64,000 nucleotides of DNA from Algibacter sp. (GCF_029245835.1 NZ_JAQWOO010000001.1:1-64000); one strand, 5' to 3'; positions 34,284-43,458 are shown, counted from the first letter of the stretch. Translations and numbers: made by a program. Notes: generated by a model not told the origin, from the letters alone.

Positions 34284-36383
34284 TTATTTCAAAAACTGAA
34301 AAGCAATTAAAGCAACAATATACGCAAAAGCGGTCATAATAACCAGTTGTAATATAGGCCATTTCCAAGAGTTCGTTTCTTTTTTTACAATAGCTAAGGT
34401 ACTCATGCATTGCATCGCAAAGGCATAAAATAGTAATAACGAAATTCCTGATGCAAATGTAAATAATGGCCCCCCTAAAATGGGGTTGACTTCTGCGGCC
34501 ATTCGGTTTTTTATAGTGGCTTCATCATCGTTTCCAACACTATAAATAGTTGCTAGTGTACCCACAAAAACTTCACGAGCAGCAAAAGAACTTACTATGG
34601 CTATACCAATTTTCCAATCATAACCTAAAGGGCGAATAGCAGGCTCAATAGCATGACCAGCAATACCAATAAATGAATGTTCTAACTTATGCGAGGCTAT
34701 TTTTTGTTGCAGTTCTTCGATGCTTAAATTTTCTGAGGCAAATTGAGTTTTTACGATATTTTCGGCATCATTAAATTCTTTTCCTGGACCATAAGATGCT
34801 AAAAACCATAATACGATGGAGATGGCTAAAATAATTTTACCTGCACCAAAAATAAAGGCCTTCGTTTTTTCAATTACGGTTAGCAAAACATTTTTAAAAA
34901 GGGGTAATTTATAATTAGGCATTTCAATTACAAAGAACGTTTTACTTTTTATTTTTAAAATCTTATTTAAAATGTATGCTGATACGATTGCGGTTCCAAA
35001 ACCAATAAGATAAAGTAGCATTAAGGTTAGTGCTTGGTAACTTAAACCAAAAATGCGTCCTTCAGGAATAACCAAAGCAATAATAATAAGATATACTGGC
35101 AATCGTGCAGAACAGGTTGTGAAAGGCGTAACTAAAATAGTGATTAAGCGTTCTTTCCAACTTTCAATATTACGCGTTGCCATAATAGCAGGAATAGCAC
35201 AAGCAGTTCCAGAAATAAGGGGTACAATACTTTTACCGCTAAGCCCAAAACGACGCATAATTCTATCCATTAAAAATACCACACGACTCATGTATCCACT
35301 TTCTTCAAGCACCGCTATAAATAAAAATAGAAAAGCAATTTGTGGAATAAAAATAACAATGCCTCCAAGTCCGGGAATAATACCTTCAGCCAATAAACTA
35401 GTAAAAGCCCCCTGTGGTAATTGATTTTTTGTCCATTCGCTTAATGACGCAAATAAGCTATCAATAAAATCCATGGGCACGCTAGACCAATCATAAATAG
35501 CTTGAAATATGGTGAGTAAAATGATACCAAAAACAACATATCCCCAAACTTTGTGTGTTAAAATTCTATCGAGTTTTATGCGTAAATCTTTAGCTTGACT
35601 TAAGTCTATTGATTGCCCTTTATCTAAAGCGTTATTTATAAATTGGTAGCGTTTTATGGTTTCCTTTTGCTGTAAACGTTTTAAATCGCCTTTACTTTTT
35701 GTTTTAAAATCGGCAACAGCATCAATTACATTTCTATCTGTTTTTCCAAAGTTTACATCTTGAGTGATGACTAACCAAAGTTTGTAAAGTAATTGGTTTG
35801 GAAACGCCTTTTTCAAATTCCCAAAATAATCGGGGTCAATTTGTGTGGTATCAATACAAGGTGTAATAGAAACTTCTTTATAGTTCGAAATTAGTAGTTT
35901 AAGCTTCTCAATACCTTTGTTTTTCCGGGTACTAACCAGCGCAATTTTCGTATTCAGCTTCTCTTCTAAATAATCAATATCTAAAGAAATACCCTTGTAA
36001 CTCATTCGATCTGCCATATTAATAACTAACAGCGTCGGGATTTCTAAGTCTTTAATTTGAGTAAAAAGTAAAAGGTTTCGTTTTAAATTTTCAACATCGG
36101 TAACTACAACAGCAATATCCGGAAAATCTTTATCGTTTTTATTAAGTAATAGTTCGATAACTACATTTTCATCAAGAGAAGAAGCGTTTAAACTATACGT
36201 TCCTGGTAAATCAATAATATGCGCTTTTACGCCACGCGGAAGTTTACAAATCCCCTGTTTTTTTTCAACAGTAATACCCGGATAATTTCCAACCTTTTGG
36301 TTTAAGCCTGTTAAAGCATTAAACACAGAGGTTTTTCCGGTATTCGGATTACCAATTAGCGCCACGTTAATTTGTTTACTCAT
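34284..36383 (-). CDS. feoB: Ferrous iron transporter FeoB
   Basis: A 699-aa inner-membrane Fe(II) importer from ATG 36383 (MSKQINVALIG). The N-terminal G-protein domain has G1 GNPNTGKTSVF, G3 DLPGTYS and G4 NMAD, with a guanine-nucleotide-dissociation-inhibitor-like helical region after it. The membrane part contains the two Gate motifs, including PLISGTACAIPAIMATR and PFTTCSARLPVYL with the conserved Cys. The start overlaps feoA by 8 bp, implying translational coupling. Length is normal. Confidence 0.96.
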   Translation of the reverse strand: MSKQINVALIGNPNTGKTSVFNALTGLNQKVGNYPGITVEKKQGICKLPRGVKAHIIDLPGTYSLNASSLDENVVIELLLNKNDKDFPDIAVVVTDVENLKRNLLLFTQIKDLEIPTLLVINMADRMSYKGISLDIDYLEEKLNTKIALVSTRKNKGIEKLKLLISNYKEVSITPCIDTTQIDPDYFGNLKKAFPNQLLYKLWLVITQDVNFGKTDRNVIDAVADFKTKSKGDLKRLQQKETIKRYQFINNALDKGQSIDLSQAKDLRIKLDRILTHKVWGYVVFGIILLTIFQAIYDWSSVPMDFIDSLFASLSEWTKNQLPQGAFTSLLAEGIIPGLGGIVIFIPQIAFLFLFIAVLEESGYMSRVVFLMDRIMRRFGLSGKSIVPLISGTACAIPAIMATRNIESWKERLITILVTPFTTCSARLPVYLIIIALVIPEGRIFGLSYQALTLMLLYLIGFGTAIVSAYILNKILKIKSKTFFVIEMPNYKLPLFKNVLLTVIEKTKAFIFGAGKIILAISIVLWFLASYGPGKEFNDAENIVKTQFASENLSIEELQQKIASHKLEHSFIGIAGHAIEPAIRPLGYDWKIGIAIVSSFAAREVFVGTLATIYSVGNDDEATIKNRMAAEVNPILGGPLFTFASGISLLLFYAFAMQCMSTLAIVKKETNSWKWPILQLVIMTAFAYIVALIAFQFLK

Positions 36384-36612
36384 GCGCCTTTTTTTCAATT
36401 AAAATAAGAGAAGCCGTTTCTTTTCTTATAGCCAAATGCGATCCATTAATATTTAAATACATGGGGTCTTGAAAAGGCGCAACCTGAACAAGTTCAACCG
36501 AATTACCAGGTAAACATCCCATTTCTAATAATTTTAAAGGGATGTAAATAGATGAAACATCAGTAATAATGGCTCTTTCCCCACGTTTTAATTGTGCTAA
36601 AGTATCTTGCAA
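36376..36612 (-). CDS. feoA: FeoA SH3-domain protein
   Basis: A 78-aa cytoplasmic SH3-like protein required for FeoB function. Pattern: LAQLKRGERAIITDV, LLEMGCLPGNSVELVQVAPFQDP and HLAIRKETASLILIE. The start codon is TTG at 36612; no in-frame ATG fits the conserved N-terminus, and a -7 box 27 bp upstream supports the TTG. It is the first gene of feoA-feoB-Cys-rich protein. Confidence 0.92.
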   Translation of the reverse strand: MQDTLAQLKRGERAIITDVSSIYIPLKLLEMGCLPGNSVELVQVAPFQDPMYLNINGSHLAIRKETASLILIEKKAHE

Positions 36613-36638
36613 GCTTATTTAGATTGATTTTAAAGAAG

Positions 36639-36646
36639 CAAAAATA
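36639..36646 (-). promoter_or_regulatory. -7 box of feoAB
   Basis: Minus-strand TATTTTTG fits TAnnTTTG, 26 bp upstream of the TTG start. I see no clear Fur-like palindrome next to it. Confidence 0.45.
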
Positions 36647-36702
36647 AGGTAAAATTTTAGAAGGGAAAAGTTTAGAAGTTTAAAAATAGAAAATAATTAT
36701 TT

Positions 36703-36805
36703 AGGCGTCTGCCTGCCGGTTGTTAGGTTGCTATAAGAGTAGAGCTTTATGATGTAAGTTCTCGTTAGTAACTCAATCTGGGCTTTTCTTTTCAATCCTT
36801 AACGC
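36703..36805. repeat. Degenerate family B repeat
   Basis: Begins AGGCGTCTGCC and ends CAATCCTTAACGCAATC; ends match family B, while the core is strongly diverged. It fills the gap between feoA and the SCO gene. Confidence 0.4.
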
Positions 36806-36848
36806 AATCTACAATCAACATCTCATATCTTAGCAATAAACCAACTTA

Positions 36849-37514
36849 TTATTCCTGCTTTAAAATTTGAATATCCTCAAGAAGTCTGTCAATGTCATCA
36901 GTATTAGTGCCATCATAAAACCCGCGAATCTGTTTCTTTTTATCAATCAACATAAAATTTTCGGTATGTACCATGTCAAAAGGACCGCCATCGCCATTAT
37001 CTTTAACAGCTAAGTAGCTTTTACGAGCCATTTTATAAATGGCTTTTTTATCACCAGTTACTAAGTTCCATTTTTTATCATTCACGCCCTTTTTAATAGC
37101 ATAACGTTTTAATTGTGCTACGCTATCAATTTCTGGAGTAACAGAGTGTGAAAGCAGCATGACTTGGTCATCATCTAAAATTTCTTTTTGAATATCTGCC
37201 ATGTGGCTTGTCATAATCGGGCAAATCGTTCTACATGTTGTGAAAAAGAAATCGGCAACATATATTTTATCTTTATAATCGTTTTGAGTAATGGTTTTGC
37301 CATTTTGATTTGTGAAACTAAAATCGGCAATTTTATGATATTTTTTTTGATGTTGAATAGTGCTATCAACCAACTCTGTACTAACCATAGTAGGTTGATA
37401 AATAGGAAGCGGTTGGTAAACATTTAATGTATTATAAATAATAGCAATTATTATAATCGAGATAAGGCCGAACACTATTGCGAATATCTTATAATCCTTA
37501 AAAAATGAAAGCAT
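36849..37514 (-). CDS. SCO1/SenC-family protein
   Basis: A 221-aa thioredoxin-fold, membrane-anchored protein. An N-terminal membrane helix (FAIVFGLISIIIIAIIYNTL) is followed by the copper-binding CxxxC (TTCRTICPIMTSHM, near residue 93) and the conserved His in DMVHTENFMLID (near 180). SCO proteins deliver Cu(I) to the CuA site of cytochrome c oxidase or act as thiol reductants, facing the periplasm. It is transcribed toward feoA but lies past its own gap, so it is likely separate. Confidence 0.92.
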   Translation of the reverse strand: MLSFFKDYKIFAIVFGLISIIIIAIIYNTLNVYQPLPIYQPTMVSTELVDSTIQHQKKYHKIADFSFTNQNGKTITQNDYKDKIYVADFFFTTCRTICPIMTSHMADIQKEILDDDQVMLLSHSVTPEIDSVAQLKRYAIKKGVNDKKWNLVTGDKKAIYKMARKSYLAVKDNGDGGPFDMVHTENFMLIDKKKQIRGFYDGTNTDDIDRLLEDIQILKQE

Positions 37515-37647
37515 TTTTAGAACTTTAAAATTAAAACTCCTGTAAAAATACGATGATTTTTACTTTGAATCCATGTATGGCAAGCTTAAATTATTGTTAA
37601 ATCAGATTCCATTAGACGAATGACTTTTTAAACTTGGTTTAAAAGCT

Positions 37648-37655
37648 TACTTTTG
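37648..37655 (+). promoter_or_regulatory. -7 box of rseP
   Basis: TACTTTTG matches TAnnTTTG. It leaves only about 14 bp to ATG 37670, which favours ATG 37685 as the true start. Confidence 0.45.
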
Positions 37656-37684
37656 CACGATTATAAAAAATGGTTAATCTATAT

Positions 37685-39031
37685 ATGGAATTTGTTATAA
37701 AAATTTCTCAGTTTTTACTAAGTCTTTCGTTGCTTATTATTTTACACGAATTAGGGCATTTTATCCCAGCAAAGGCGTTTAAAACTAGAGTAGAAAAGTT
37801 TTACTTATTTTTTGATGTAAAGTTTTCATTATTTAAAAAGAAAATTGGTGATACTGTTTATGGTATTGGTTGGTTGCCCTTAGGCGGTTATGTGAAGATT
37901 GCTGGTATGATTGATGAAAGCATGGATACTGAGCAAATGGCACAAGAACCACAACCCTGGGAGTTTCGTTCTAAACCCGCATGGCAACGTTTAATTATTA
38001 TGTTAGGTGGTGTTACGGTTAATTTTTTATTAGCCATTTTCATCTACATTGGTATGAGTTATTTTTATGGAGATACTTTTCTGCCAAATGAAAACATAAA
38101 AGACGGATTAGAAATTGAAAACACGGTTGCTATTAAAGCAGGTTTACAAACAGGTGATAAAATATTAGCTGTAGATGGCGATGAGATAGAGACATTTTCT
38201 GAGATTCCAGAGAAAGTATTATTTGGGAAAGAAATTCTTATCGAAAGAGATGGGGTTCAGTCAACCATAAAAATGCCAGAAGATTTCTTAGCACAATTAT
38301 TAGATTCCAAAGAAAAAGGACTCATAAAATTAAGACAACCCTTTATTGTGGTTCAAGTTCCAGATACATCTTTTAATAAAGTAAGTGGTTTAAAAAAAGG
38401 CGATATAATTGTTGGTTTAAATGATTACCCAACTAAATATACTGATGAGGTTAAAATAGCATTAGAAAAGTTTAAAGGTCAAACAGTTTCTGCCACGGTT
38501 AAAAGAGAGGAACAAAAAATCATATTGCCTCTTAAGGTTAGTGAAGATGCTTTGTTAGGATTAGTAGTTGCTGGACAATCAACATCAAAAACATTGGAAG
38601 CTTTAGGATATTATGATTATGATGTTAAAGATTACGGCTTTTTTGAGTCTATTCCTGTTGGTTTAAATAAGGCTAAAGATAAATTAGTATCCTATTGGGA
38701 TCAATTAGGCGCTATTTTCACACCAAGCACAGGGGCTTATAAAGGAGTAGGGGGCTTTAAAGCTATTTACGATATCTTTCCAAGCTTTTGGAGCTGGCAA
38801 GTATTTTGGAGTATTACAGCATTTTTATCCATTATGTTAGGGGTTTTAAATTTACTGCCTATTCCTGCCTTAGATGGGGGTCATGTAGCATTTTTACTTT
38901 ATGAAATGGTGTCTGGAAGAAAGCCTGGAGACAAATTTATGGAGTATGCGCAAATGGTTGGTTTCTTTCTTTTAATAGCTTTAGTTTTATTTGCAAATGG
39001 GAATGATATTTATAAAGCGATTTTTGGATAA
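37685..39031 (+). CDS. rseP: RIP metalloprotease RseP
   Basis: A site-2-protease-type intramembrane zinc protease that cleaves anti-sigma factors and other membrane proteins. HExxH is in LIILHELGHFIPAK in the first membrane helix. PDZ-like regions follow (AGLQTGDKILAVDGDE; GLKKGDIIVGLNDYP). The second metal-binding motif is LNLLPIPALDGGH near the C-terminus, between hydrophobic segments. I prefer ATG 37685 (MEFVIKISQF) over 37670 because of the promoter position and family pattern. At 448 aa the length is normal. Confidence 0.93.
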   Translation: MEFVIKISQFLLSLSLLIILHELGHFIPAKAFKTRVEKFYLFFDVKFSLFKKKIGDTVYGIGWLPLGGYVKIAGMIDESMDTEQMAQEPQPWEFRSKPAWQRLIIMLGGVTVNFLLAIFIYIGMSYFYGDTFLPNENIKDGLEIENTVAIKAGLQTGDKILAVDGDEIETFSEIPEKVLFGKEILIERDGVQSTIKMPEDFLAQLLDSKEKGLIKLRQPFIVVQVPDTSFNKVSGLKKGDIIVGLNDYPTKYTDEVKIALEKFKGQTVSATVKREEQKIILPLKVSEDALLGLVVAGQSTSKTLEALGYYDYDVKDYGFFESIPVGLNKAKDKLVSYWDQLGAIFTPSTGAYKGVGGFKAIYDIFPSFWSWQVFWSITAFLSIMLGVLNLLPIPALDGGHVAFLLYEMVSGRKPGDKFMEYAQMVGFFLLIALVLFANGNDIYKAIFG

Positions 39032-39048
39032 AATTTATTTAAAAAATA

Positions 39049-39079
39049 TTTGCAGTAATTAAAAAACAACATATATTTG
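39049..39079 (+). promoter_or_regulatory. Promoter of tRNA-Asn
   Basis: TTTG at 39049 (-33 box), 19-nt spacer, TATATTTG at 39072 (-7 box): an exact fit to the Bacteroidetes primary sigma factor consensus, 25 bp upstream of the tRNA 5' end. Confidence 0.75.
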
Positions 39080-39104
39080 CACTCGCTTAGTAAAAAAAGC
39101 ACAC

Positions 39105-39178
39105 TCCTTCTTAGCTCAGTTGGTTAGAGCATCTGACTGTTAATCAGAGGGTCCTTGGTTCGAGCCCAAGAGAAGGAG
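39105..39178 (+). tRNA. tRNA-Asn (anticodon GTT)
   Basis: Cloverleaf with acceptor stem TCCTTCT/AGAAGGA, D-arm AGCTCAGTTGGTTAGAGC, anticodon arm TCTGA-CTGTTAA-TCAGA reading GTT, and T-arm CTTGG-TTCGAGC-CCAAG. Discriminator base is G; CCA is not encoded. A tyrosine integrase gene follows, so this is the likely attachment site of an integrated element. Confidence 0.96.
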
Positions 39179-39187
39179 CAAAATTAA

Positions 39188-39220
39188 AGTCCAGCTTATG
39201 AAAATAGGTTGGATTTTTTT
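39188..39220 (+). terminator. Terminator of tRNA-Asn
   Basis: GTCCAGC and GGTTGGA form an imperfect hairpin ending in TTTTTTT, 10 bp after the tRNA. Confidence 0.55.
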
Positions 39221-39303
39221 GTTTACACCATGCTGTGGCTGTATTTATTGCACTAACTGCATTTTCCAATAAAACTTAATTTATCAACTTTATTAGAAGA
39301 AAA

Positions 39304-39345
39304 AGGTATCCTTTTAGGTATCCCACTTAAAAAGCTAGGTATCCC
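39304..39345. promoter_or_regulatory. Three AGGTATCC repeats before the integrase
   Basis: AGGTATCC occurs at 39304, 39316 and 39337, spaced 12 and 21 bp, in the 180 bp between tRNA-Asn and the integrase. Direct repeats of this kind near an integrase often bind its arm domain or an excisionase; this is inference. Confidence 0.4.
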
Positions 39346-39396
39346 ATTCTAAAATCCGACTTGTATGCCAATTGTTTAACTTAAAATCAATTGGTA

Positions 39397-40596
39397 ATGA
39401 AACATCTAACCATGTCCGTTTTGTTCTATCTGAACAAGGCTAAAACTAATCAAAAAGGAGTCTGTCCTCTTTATTGTAGAATCACATTCCTTAAAAAAAG
39501 ACAACAATTCTCAACGGGACATTTTGTGAACCCAATTCATTGGAATTCTAAGACTCAAAAGGTATCGGTAAAAGATGTAAACAGTAATTTCATTAACACT
39601 CAATTATCCTTAATTACACAAAACATTCAGAAGACTTATCTAAAACTGCAATTACAAGAATTTGAATTTAGAGTTAATGATATTGTTAACTTATATTTTG
39701 GTAGAGCTAGCAATAAGGAAGATAACGTCTTGAGTTATTTTAAAAAATACCTTGTTAATATTAAAAACCTAATTGGGAAAAGTATTAAGGAATCAACGTA
39801 TAAAAAATCATATTATGTATACGGTAATGTAGCCTCATTTATAAAACATAAATATAAGGTTGGAGATATCGAGCTACGTAAGCTTAACCTCCAGTTTCTT
39901 TCTGATTTCGAGTATTACCTCAAGACCGAATTAAACCATAAACAAATAACAATTAATAAGGCTATTCAGCGCTTCAGAAAACCTATTAGGATTGCTGTAG
40001 CTGAAGGGTATCTTGATAAAGATCCGTTTGCACTACATAAACCAGGGCGCGTTTTTAAAGAGGTTCTTTTTCTATCCTATGAGGAATTATTGGTATTAGA
40101 AAAGCATTCATTTTCCCAAGTGAGATTGGCAATAGTGAGAGATTTGTTTGTCTTTTGTTGTTACACAGGACTTGCTTACAATGAGATGTCAAATCTTAAC
40201 GCTACGCATATAATAAAAGGGTTTGATGAAGCTCAATGGATTCGTATGACGCGAGCAAAGACATCTCGAGTAATCAATGTTCCCTTGCTTCCCAAAGCCC
40301 AGAAAATCTTATTAAAATATAAAGGTGAGGATGCTATATTACCTAAAATAAGTAACCAAAAAATGAATTCTTATTTAAAGGAAATAGGGGATATAGTAGG
40401 CATTCATATACCATTAACTCATCATATCGCTAGAAAAACATTTGCTTCTTCAGTATTACTTTATCACGAGGTACCCATGGAGATAGTAAGTGAATTACTT
40501 GGGCACTCATCTCTTAAAATAACCCAATCCTATTATGGAAAAATAGTAAATAAGTCTATAAGTCAAGCTATTAACACACTAAAACAAAAATTATGA
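39397..40596 (+). CDS. Tyrosine recombinase/integrase (Bacteroidetes type)
   Basis: A 399-aa site-specific recombinase that probably integrates this island. ATG 39397 is preferred over the track's TTG 39391. The N-terminal arm-binding domain contains LNKAKTNQKGVCPLYCRITF, a SAM-like core-binding domain covers residues about 110-205, and the catalytic domain has LTHHIARKTFAS (H and R), LGHSSLKITQSYYG (H and Tyr nucleophile). The usual first Arg is replaced in YTGLAYNEM, as in IntDOT-like Bacteroidetes enzymes. It lies next to tRNA-Asn. Confidence 0.92.
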   Translation: MKHLTMSVLFYLNKAKTNQKGVCPLYCRITFLKKRQQFSTGHFVNPIHWNSKTQKVSVKDVNSNFINTQLSLITQNIQKTYLKLQLQEFEFRVNDIVNLYFGRASNKEDNVLSYFKKYLVNIKNLIGKSIKESTYKKSYYVYGNVASFIKHKYKVGDIELRKLNLQFLSDFEYYLKTELNHKQITINKAIQRFRKPIRIAVAEGYLDKDPFALHKPGRVFKEVLFLSYEELLVLEKHSFSQVRLAIVRDLFVFCCYTGLAYNEMSNLNATHIIKGFDEAQWIRMTRAKTSRVINVPLLPKAQKILLKYKGEDAILPKISNQKMNSYLKEIGDIVGIHIPLTHHIARKTFASSVLLYHEVPMEIVSELLGHSSLKITQSYYGKIVNKSISQAINTLKQKL

Positions 40597-40946
40597 AAAT
40601 TAAACACTTTGAAGAACAACTAAACCATTTTGTAAAAAACATTAATAAGCACTATTCAAGCGATAGGATTCAAGGCATGTTTTTTATTGTTCAAACCTAC
40701 GAGAAGGATAAGATAGATCTTTATAATAGGCATACGTTTTATGAACACTATTACCTTAAATCATTAAGAGATTATTGTCAAAATAAGCTAATAAGCGACT
40801 GGAAGTTTGAATATGGGTCTAGCGAGAGCCGCCTATTCTCTAAAATTTACATGTGCTGTCTTTGTTCTGATGCTTCAGATGTTAAGTACCGAGAATTTGC
40901 TGAAGGGTATTTTGAAGGTAAAAGGTTTATATATAAAGAGATTTAA
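40593..40946 (+). CDS. Unknown protein coupled to integrase, 117 aa
   Basis: Starts with an ATGA overlap on the integrase stop, implying translational coupling. It is Tyr/Lys-rich, with four Cys (RDYCQNKL, IYMCCLCSDASD) and the C-terminal FAEGYFEGKRFIYKEI. There is no membrane segment and no helix-turn-helix I can see. Because of its position it could help excision or element maintenance, but I do not recognise the family. Confidence 0.65.
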   Translation: MKIKHFEEQLNHFVKNINKHYSSDRIQGMFFIVQTYEKDKIDLYNRHTFYEHYYLKSLRDYCQNKLISDWKFEYGSSESRLFSKIYMCCLCSDASDVKYREFAEGYFEGKRFIYKEI

Positions 40947-41162
40947 AAAATGAAATGAAAGCAAGAGTAATGTTAGTATTTTTGTAGCCTTCTTTCTTTG
41001 TAAGTTTGAAAAGTGCCAGTACGGTATTCCGTAAAATTCTTTCGGATATAATTTATAGCTATGTACCATTGAAACTATAATTAAAACTAGTCACTTTTGT
41101 AATATTCTCTTTCAATTTTAAACCTGATTAAAAACTTCATTGATAATAAAACTAATAGAATT

Positions 41163-42071
41163 ATGAAAAAAAATATTGTTTTTACACTTTTGGTTATCTG
41201 CTTAATCATTTCTTGTTCAACAGAGGATAGCAATAACGATGAAAATAATATTCCGGAAAATGGTAAAAACCTTGTAAAAAGACAGTATTACGATCTTCTT
41301 GAAGATGATCAGGGTTATCAAAGGAATAATATAGATTATAGTTATAATCAAAACAATCTACTGATAAGGGTTTATGACTCTTTAACAAAGAGAAGGATGG
41401 TGTTATATATGCTGAATTTATAAGAAAGCATGATTTCCGTTATGATTCAAATAATAACATCTTAGAATGGGTTTATGAACGTGATCGTCCCCAGGATTAT
41501 GAAAAACATATCCGTAATTATGAATATGATTCAGAGAATAGATTAATTGCTGCTACGGGATATTTATTTTCTTATAATGGCAATATTGTAACCGTAAATG
41601 ATGGGTATGAAACATTAATTTTAAACGATTATGGGTTGGTAAGTAAAATGATTAGGTCTGATTATTACATTGTATTTAGTTATGATGAAAACCAAAATAT
41701 ATTAGAAATAAATACATTTGATAATAATGAAAATATTCTAGCGGCTTACAGATATACTTACGACCAAAAAGCCTAATCCATTTTATGGGCAGTTAAATTC
41801 AATCTACCTTTATCACTTTTTAACTGTAATGGGTGGCGTTTGGACTTATAGTCCTGGTGGTCCCGAATTTCATTTTCAAGCAAATATAAATTCCGGAGTG
41901 GATTTTCCGTTCTTAAAAAATAATTTAAAATCTAGTATGGAGGATAAATTTGAATATGGTATATTTAAATTTAGCAGTGAGTATACATATAATGAAGAGA
42001 ACTATCCCAAAAGTGCTCTAGTCCATTATCACAATTCGAGTAACACAATTAATTATGAGTATTTTGACTAA
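41163..42071 (+). pseudogene. Frameshifted YD-repeat-like lipoprotein
   Basis: Three consecutive frames together read as one protein of about 300 aa. Frame 1 (41163-41423) has a lipoprotein signal (VICLIISCSTE) and YSYNQNNLLIRVYD. After a shift near 41390 the next frame continues DGVIYAEFIRKHDFRYDSNN...NILAAYRYTYDQ to a stop at about 41774. A second shift at an A run (CCAAAAAGCC) leads into KPNPFYGQLNS and then the ORF at 41829-42071. YxYDxNxNL repeats and the KPNPFYG block are typical of Bacteroidetes surface lipoproteins. Two shifts suggest decay, though sequencing errors at A runs are possible. Confidence 0.75.
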
Positions 42072-42151
42072 GTACCATTACTTTAAGAGCTGCTAAGAAG
42101 AATATTATAGCGACCTTAATTCAAAAATAATTCAAATGGATACCGTTAACA

Positions 42152-42367
42152 CTAAGATAATAAGGGATGCTCTTTGGTTACTTTACTTAATCTTCTCCTC
42201 TGAATAAAATATAGTAGAAGAAGTCCGAAAGTCAATAGGGGATAGATTAAACAAAATATCAGGAAGTTAATCTCATAATATGAAAGATTGAATATGTTAG
42301 CGATATTGATTATAAAATCAGTACAATACGCATATAGCTCTTTGCTAATTTCGATAAGTTTAAACAT
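42152..42367 (-). CDS. Small membrane protein, 71 aa
   Basis: One strong membrane segment (NFLIFCLIYPLLTFGLLLLYF) followed by a basic cytoplasmic tail (IQRRRLSKVTK). It overlaps the 133-aa gene upstream by 8 bp, so the two are probably translated together. Function is unknown. Confidence 0.5.
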   Translation of the reverse strand: MFKLIEISKELYAYCTDFIINIANIFNLSYYEINFLIFCLIYPLLTFGLLLLYFIQRRRLSKVTKEHPLLS

Positions 42368-42761
42368 TGGTCCGTCTCAATTTATTTATTTTATCCTGAA
42401 TATTAAGTGATTTGATTAACAAAAGCCACATTATTAGTGGTGCTAAAATCACAAGAAAAATAATATTAGCTAAGCCGTAATTCCCTGTTGAAAACAAGAG
42501 GCTTATTGCCCCGAAATATATGGTGTCGGTAAACCCAAAATACTTCTTAAGGTATCGTACATGATTTACTTTACAAAAGCTTGTGTTGTTATGACAAATC
42601 CAGGTACATTTATGTGCAACCTTATCAGCGGAATTTATTGCCATAATATTATTTATTGAATATGGATTCTCATTTATGGTATTTCGAGCACGTTCATTTA
42701 CTATAACCATAAGTAAGAAAGGAGCAATTAAAATACTAATATTTCTAATACGCTTTTTCAT
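42360..42761 (-). CDS. Membrane protein with Cys/His motif, 133 aa
   Basis: Two hydrophobic ends (SILIAPFLLMVIVN and NIIFLVILAPLIMWLLLI) flank a conserved-looking soluble loop: VAHKCTWICHNNTSFCKVNH. The spacing of three Cys and three His there suggests a metal or disulfide site. I recall similar proteins in flavobacteria but no function. It is followed, overlapping, by the 71-aa membrane gene and preceded by the coiled-coil gene, all minus strand. Confidence 0.6.
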   Translation of the reverse strand: MKKRIRNISILIAPFLLMVIVNERARNTINENPYSINNIMAINSADKVAHKCTWICHNNTSFCKVNHVRYLKKYFGFTDTIYFGAISLLFSTGNYGLANIIFLVILAPLIMWLLLIKSLNIQDKINKLRRTNV

Positions 42762-42795
42762 TTTTGTTCCTCTTCCAATAAGGGTGTATATACAA

Positions 42796-43425
42796 TTAAC
42801 TATATTTATATAACAAAAAGCTAAAACACAATGCAGCTAACACAATACAAGAAATAATAATAAAAGTCAGTTTTTTCACCTGTGTTTTATTTGTTTCTAT
42901 TTTGGTATTTAGTAATTGAAATTGCTTTAAAACCTCATTGTGATTATTGATTATTAATTTATTTATTTTTATTGATTGGTCTTCTATTTCTTTAGACGTC
43001 ACTTTTGTAAACTCTGTAATATCTGTTTCTAATTTTTCTTTAAGTGCATTTATCTCGGATGCAAAATCTTTAATTTTTACTTCCAATTTTTCTTTTACCG
43101 ATTCTAGAGTCTTATTAGATTCAATAGTATAGTTATTTGCCAAATTTTCAAACTTTTTAGTTTGTTTTTCAACATTGCTATTTAAAGTAGTTAAAGTCTC
43201 ATTTAATGAGTTTTCAATGACCTCGAAATCTTTCTTTTTAGATGTGTAGTCTTCTGTTATACTCTTTTTAAAAAGGGTCACCGACTGAACAAAAGATTCT
43301 ATCGCATCAATCGTTTTTTTTGCATTATTGCTATTTTCAGAAGTGATTTCGTTAATTGACTTTAATCGCTCAAGTTCATTAATAAGTGCTTCAAATTCTT
43401 CTTGTAATTCTATATTTTTTGACAT
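42796..43425 (-). CDS. Tail-anchored coiled-coil protein
   Basis: A 209-aa protein: residues 1-175 are almost all charged heptad-like helix (ELQEEFEALINELERLKSI, ENLANNYTIESNKTLESVKEKLEVKIK), and residues about 185-205 are a single membrane anchor (LTFIIISCIVLAALCFSFLL). The bulk should face the cytoplasm. It starts 33 bp after the RecQ-like helicase gene on the same strand, which makes it a candidate membrane sensor or anchor for that helicase. No enzymatic motif. Confidence 0.65.
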   Translation of the reverse strand: MSKNIELQEEFEALINELERLKSINEITSENSNNAKKTIDAIESFVQSVTLFKKSITEDYTSKKKDFEVIENSLNETLTTLNSNVEKQTKKFENLANNYTIESNKTLESVKEKLEVKIKDFASEINALKEKLETDITEFTKVTSKEIEDQSIKINKLIINNHNEVLKQFQLLNTKIETNKTQVKKLTFIIISCIVLAALCFSFLLYKYS

Positions 43426-43458
43426 TATGATGTTTTAATTTTAAAATTAATTATTTTG

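Noticed and set aside
35053-35424. 123-aa plus-strand ORF
   Set aside because: Antisense shadow of feoB membrane helices; the same holds for 26807-27124 and 28128-28442 opposite the permeases and 19470-19811 opposite the FadL gene.
39160-39180. Second attachment site for the island inside the window
   Set aside because: I looked by eye for another copy of the tRNA-Asn 3' end up to 64000 and saw none; a search beyond the window is needed.
40875-41069. 64-aa minus-strand ORF after the integrase-coupled gene
   Set aside because: Overlaps the 3' end of the 40593 gene in antisense and has no start context or promoter.
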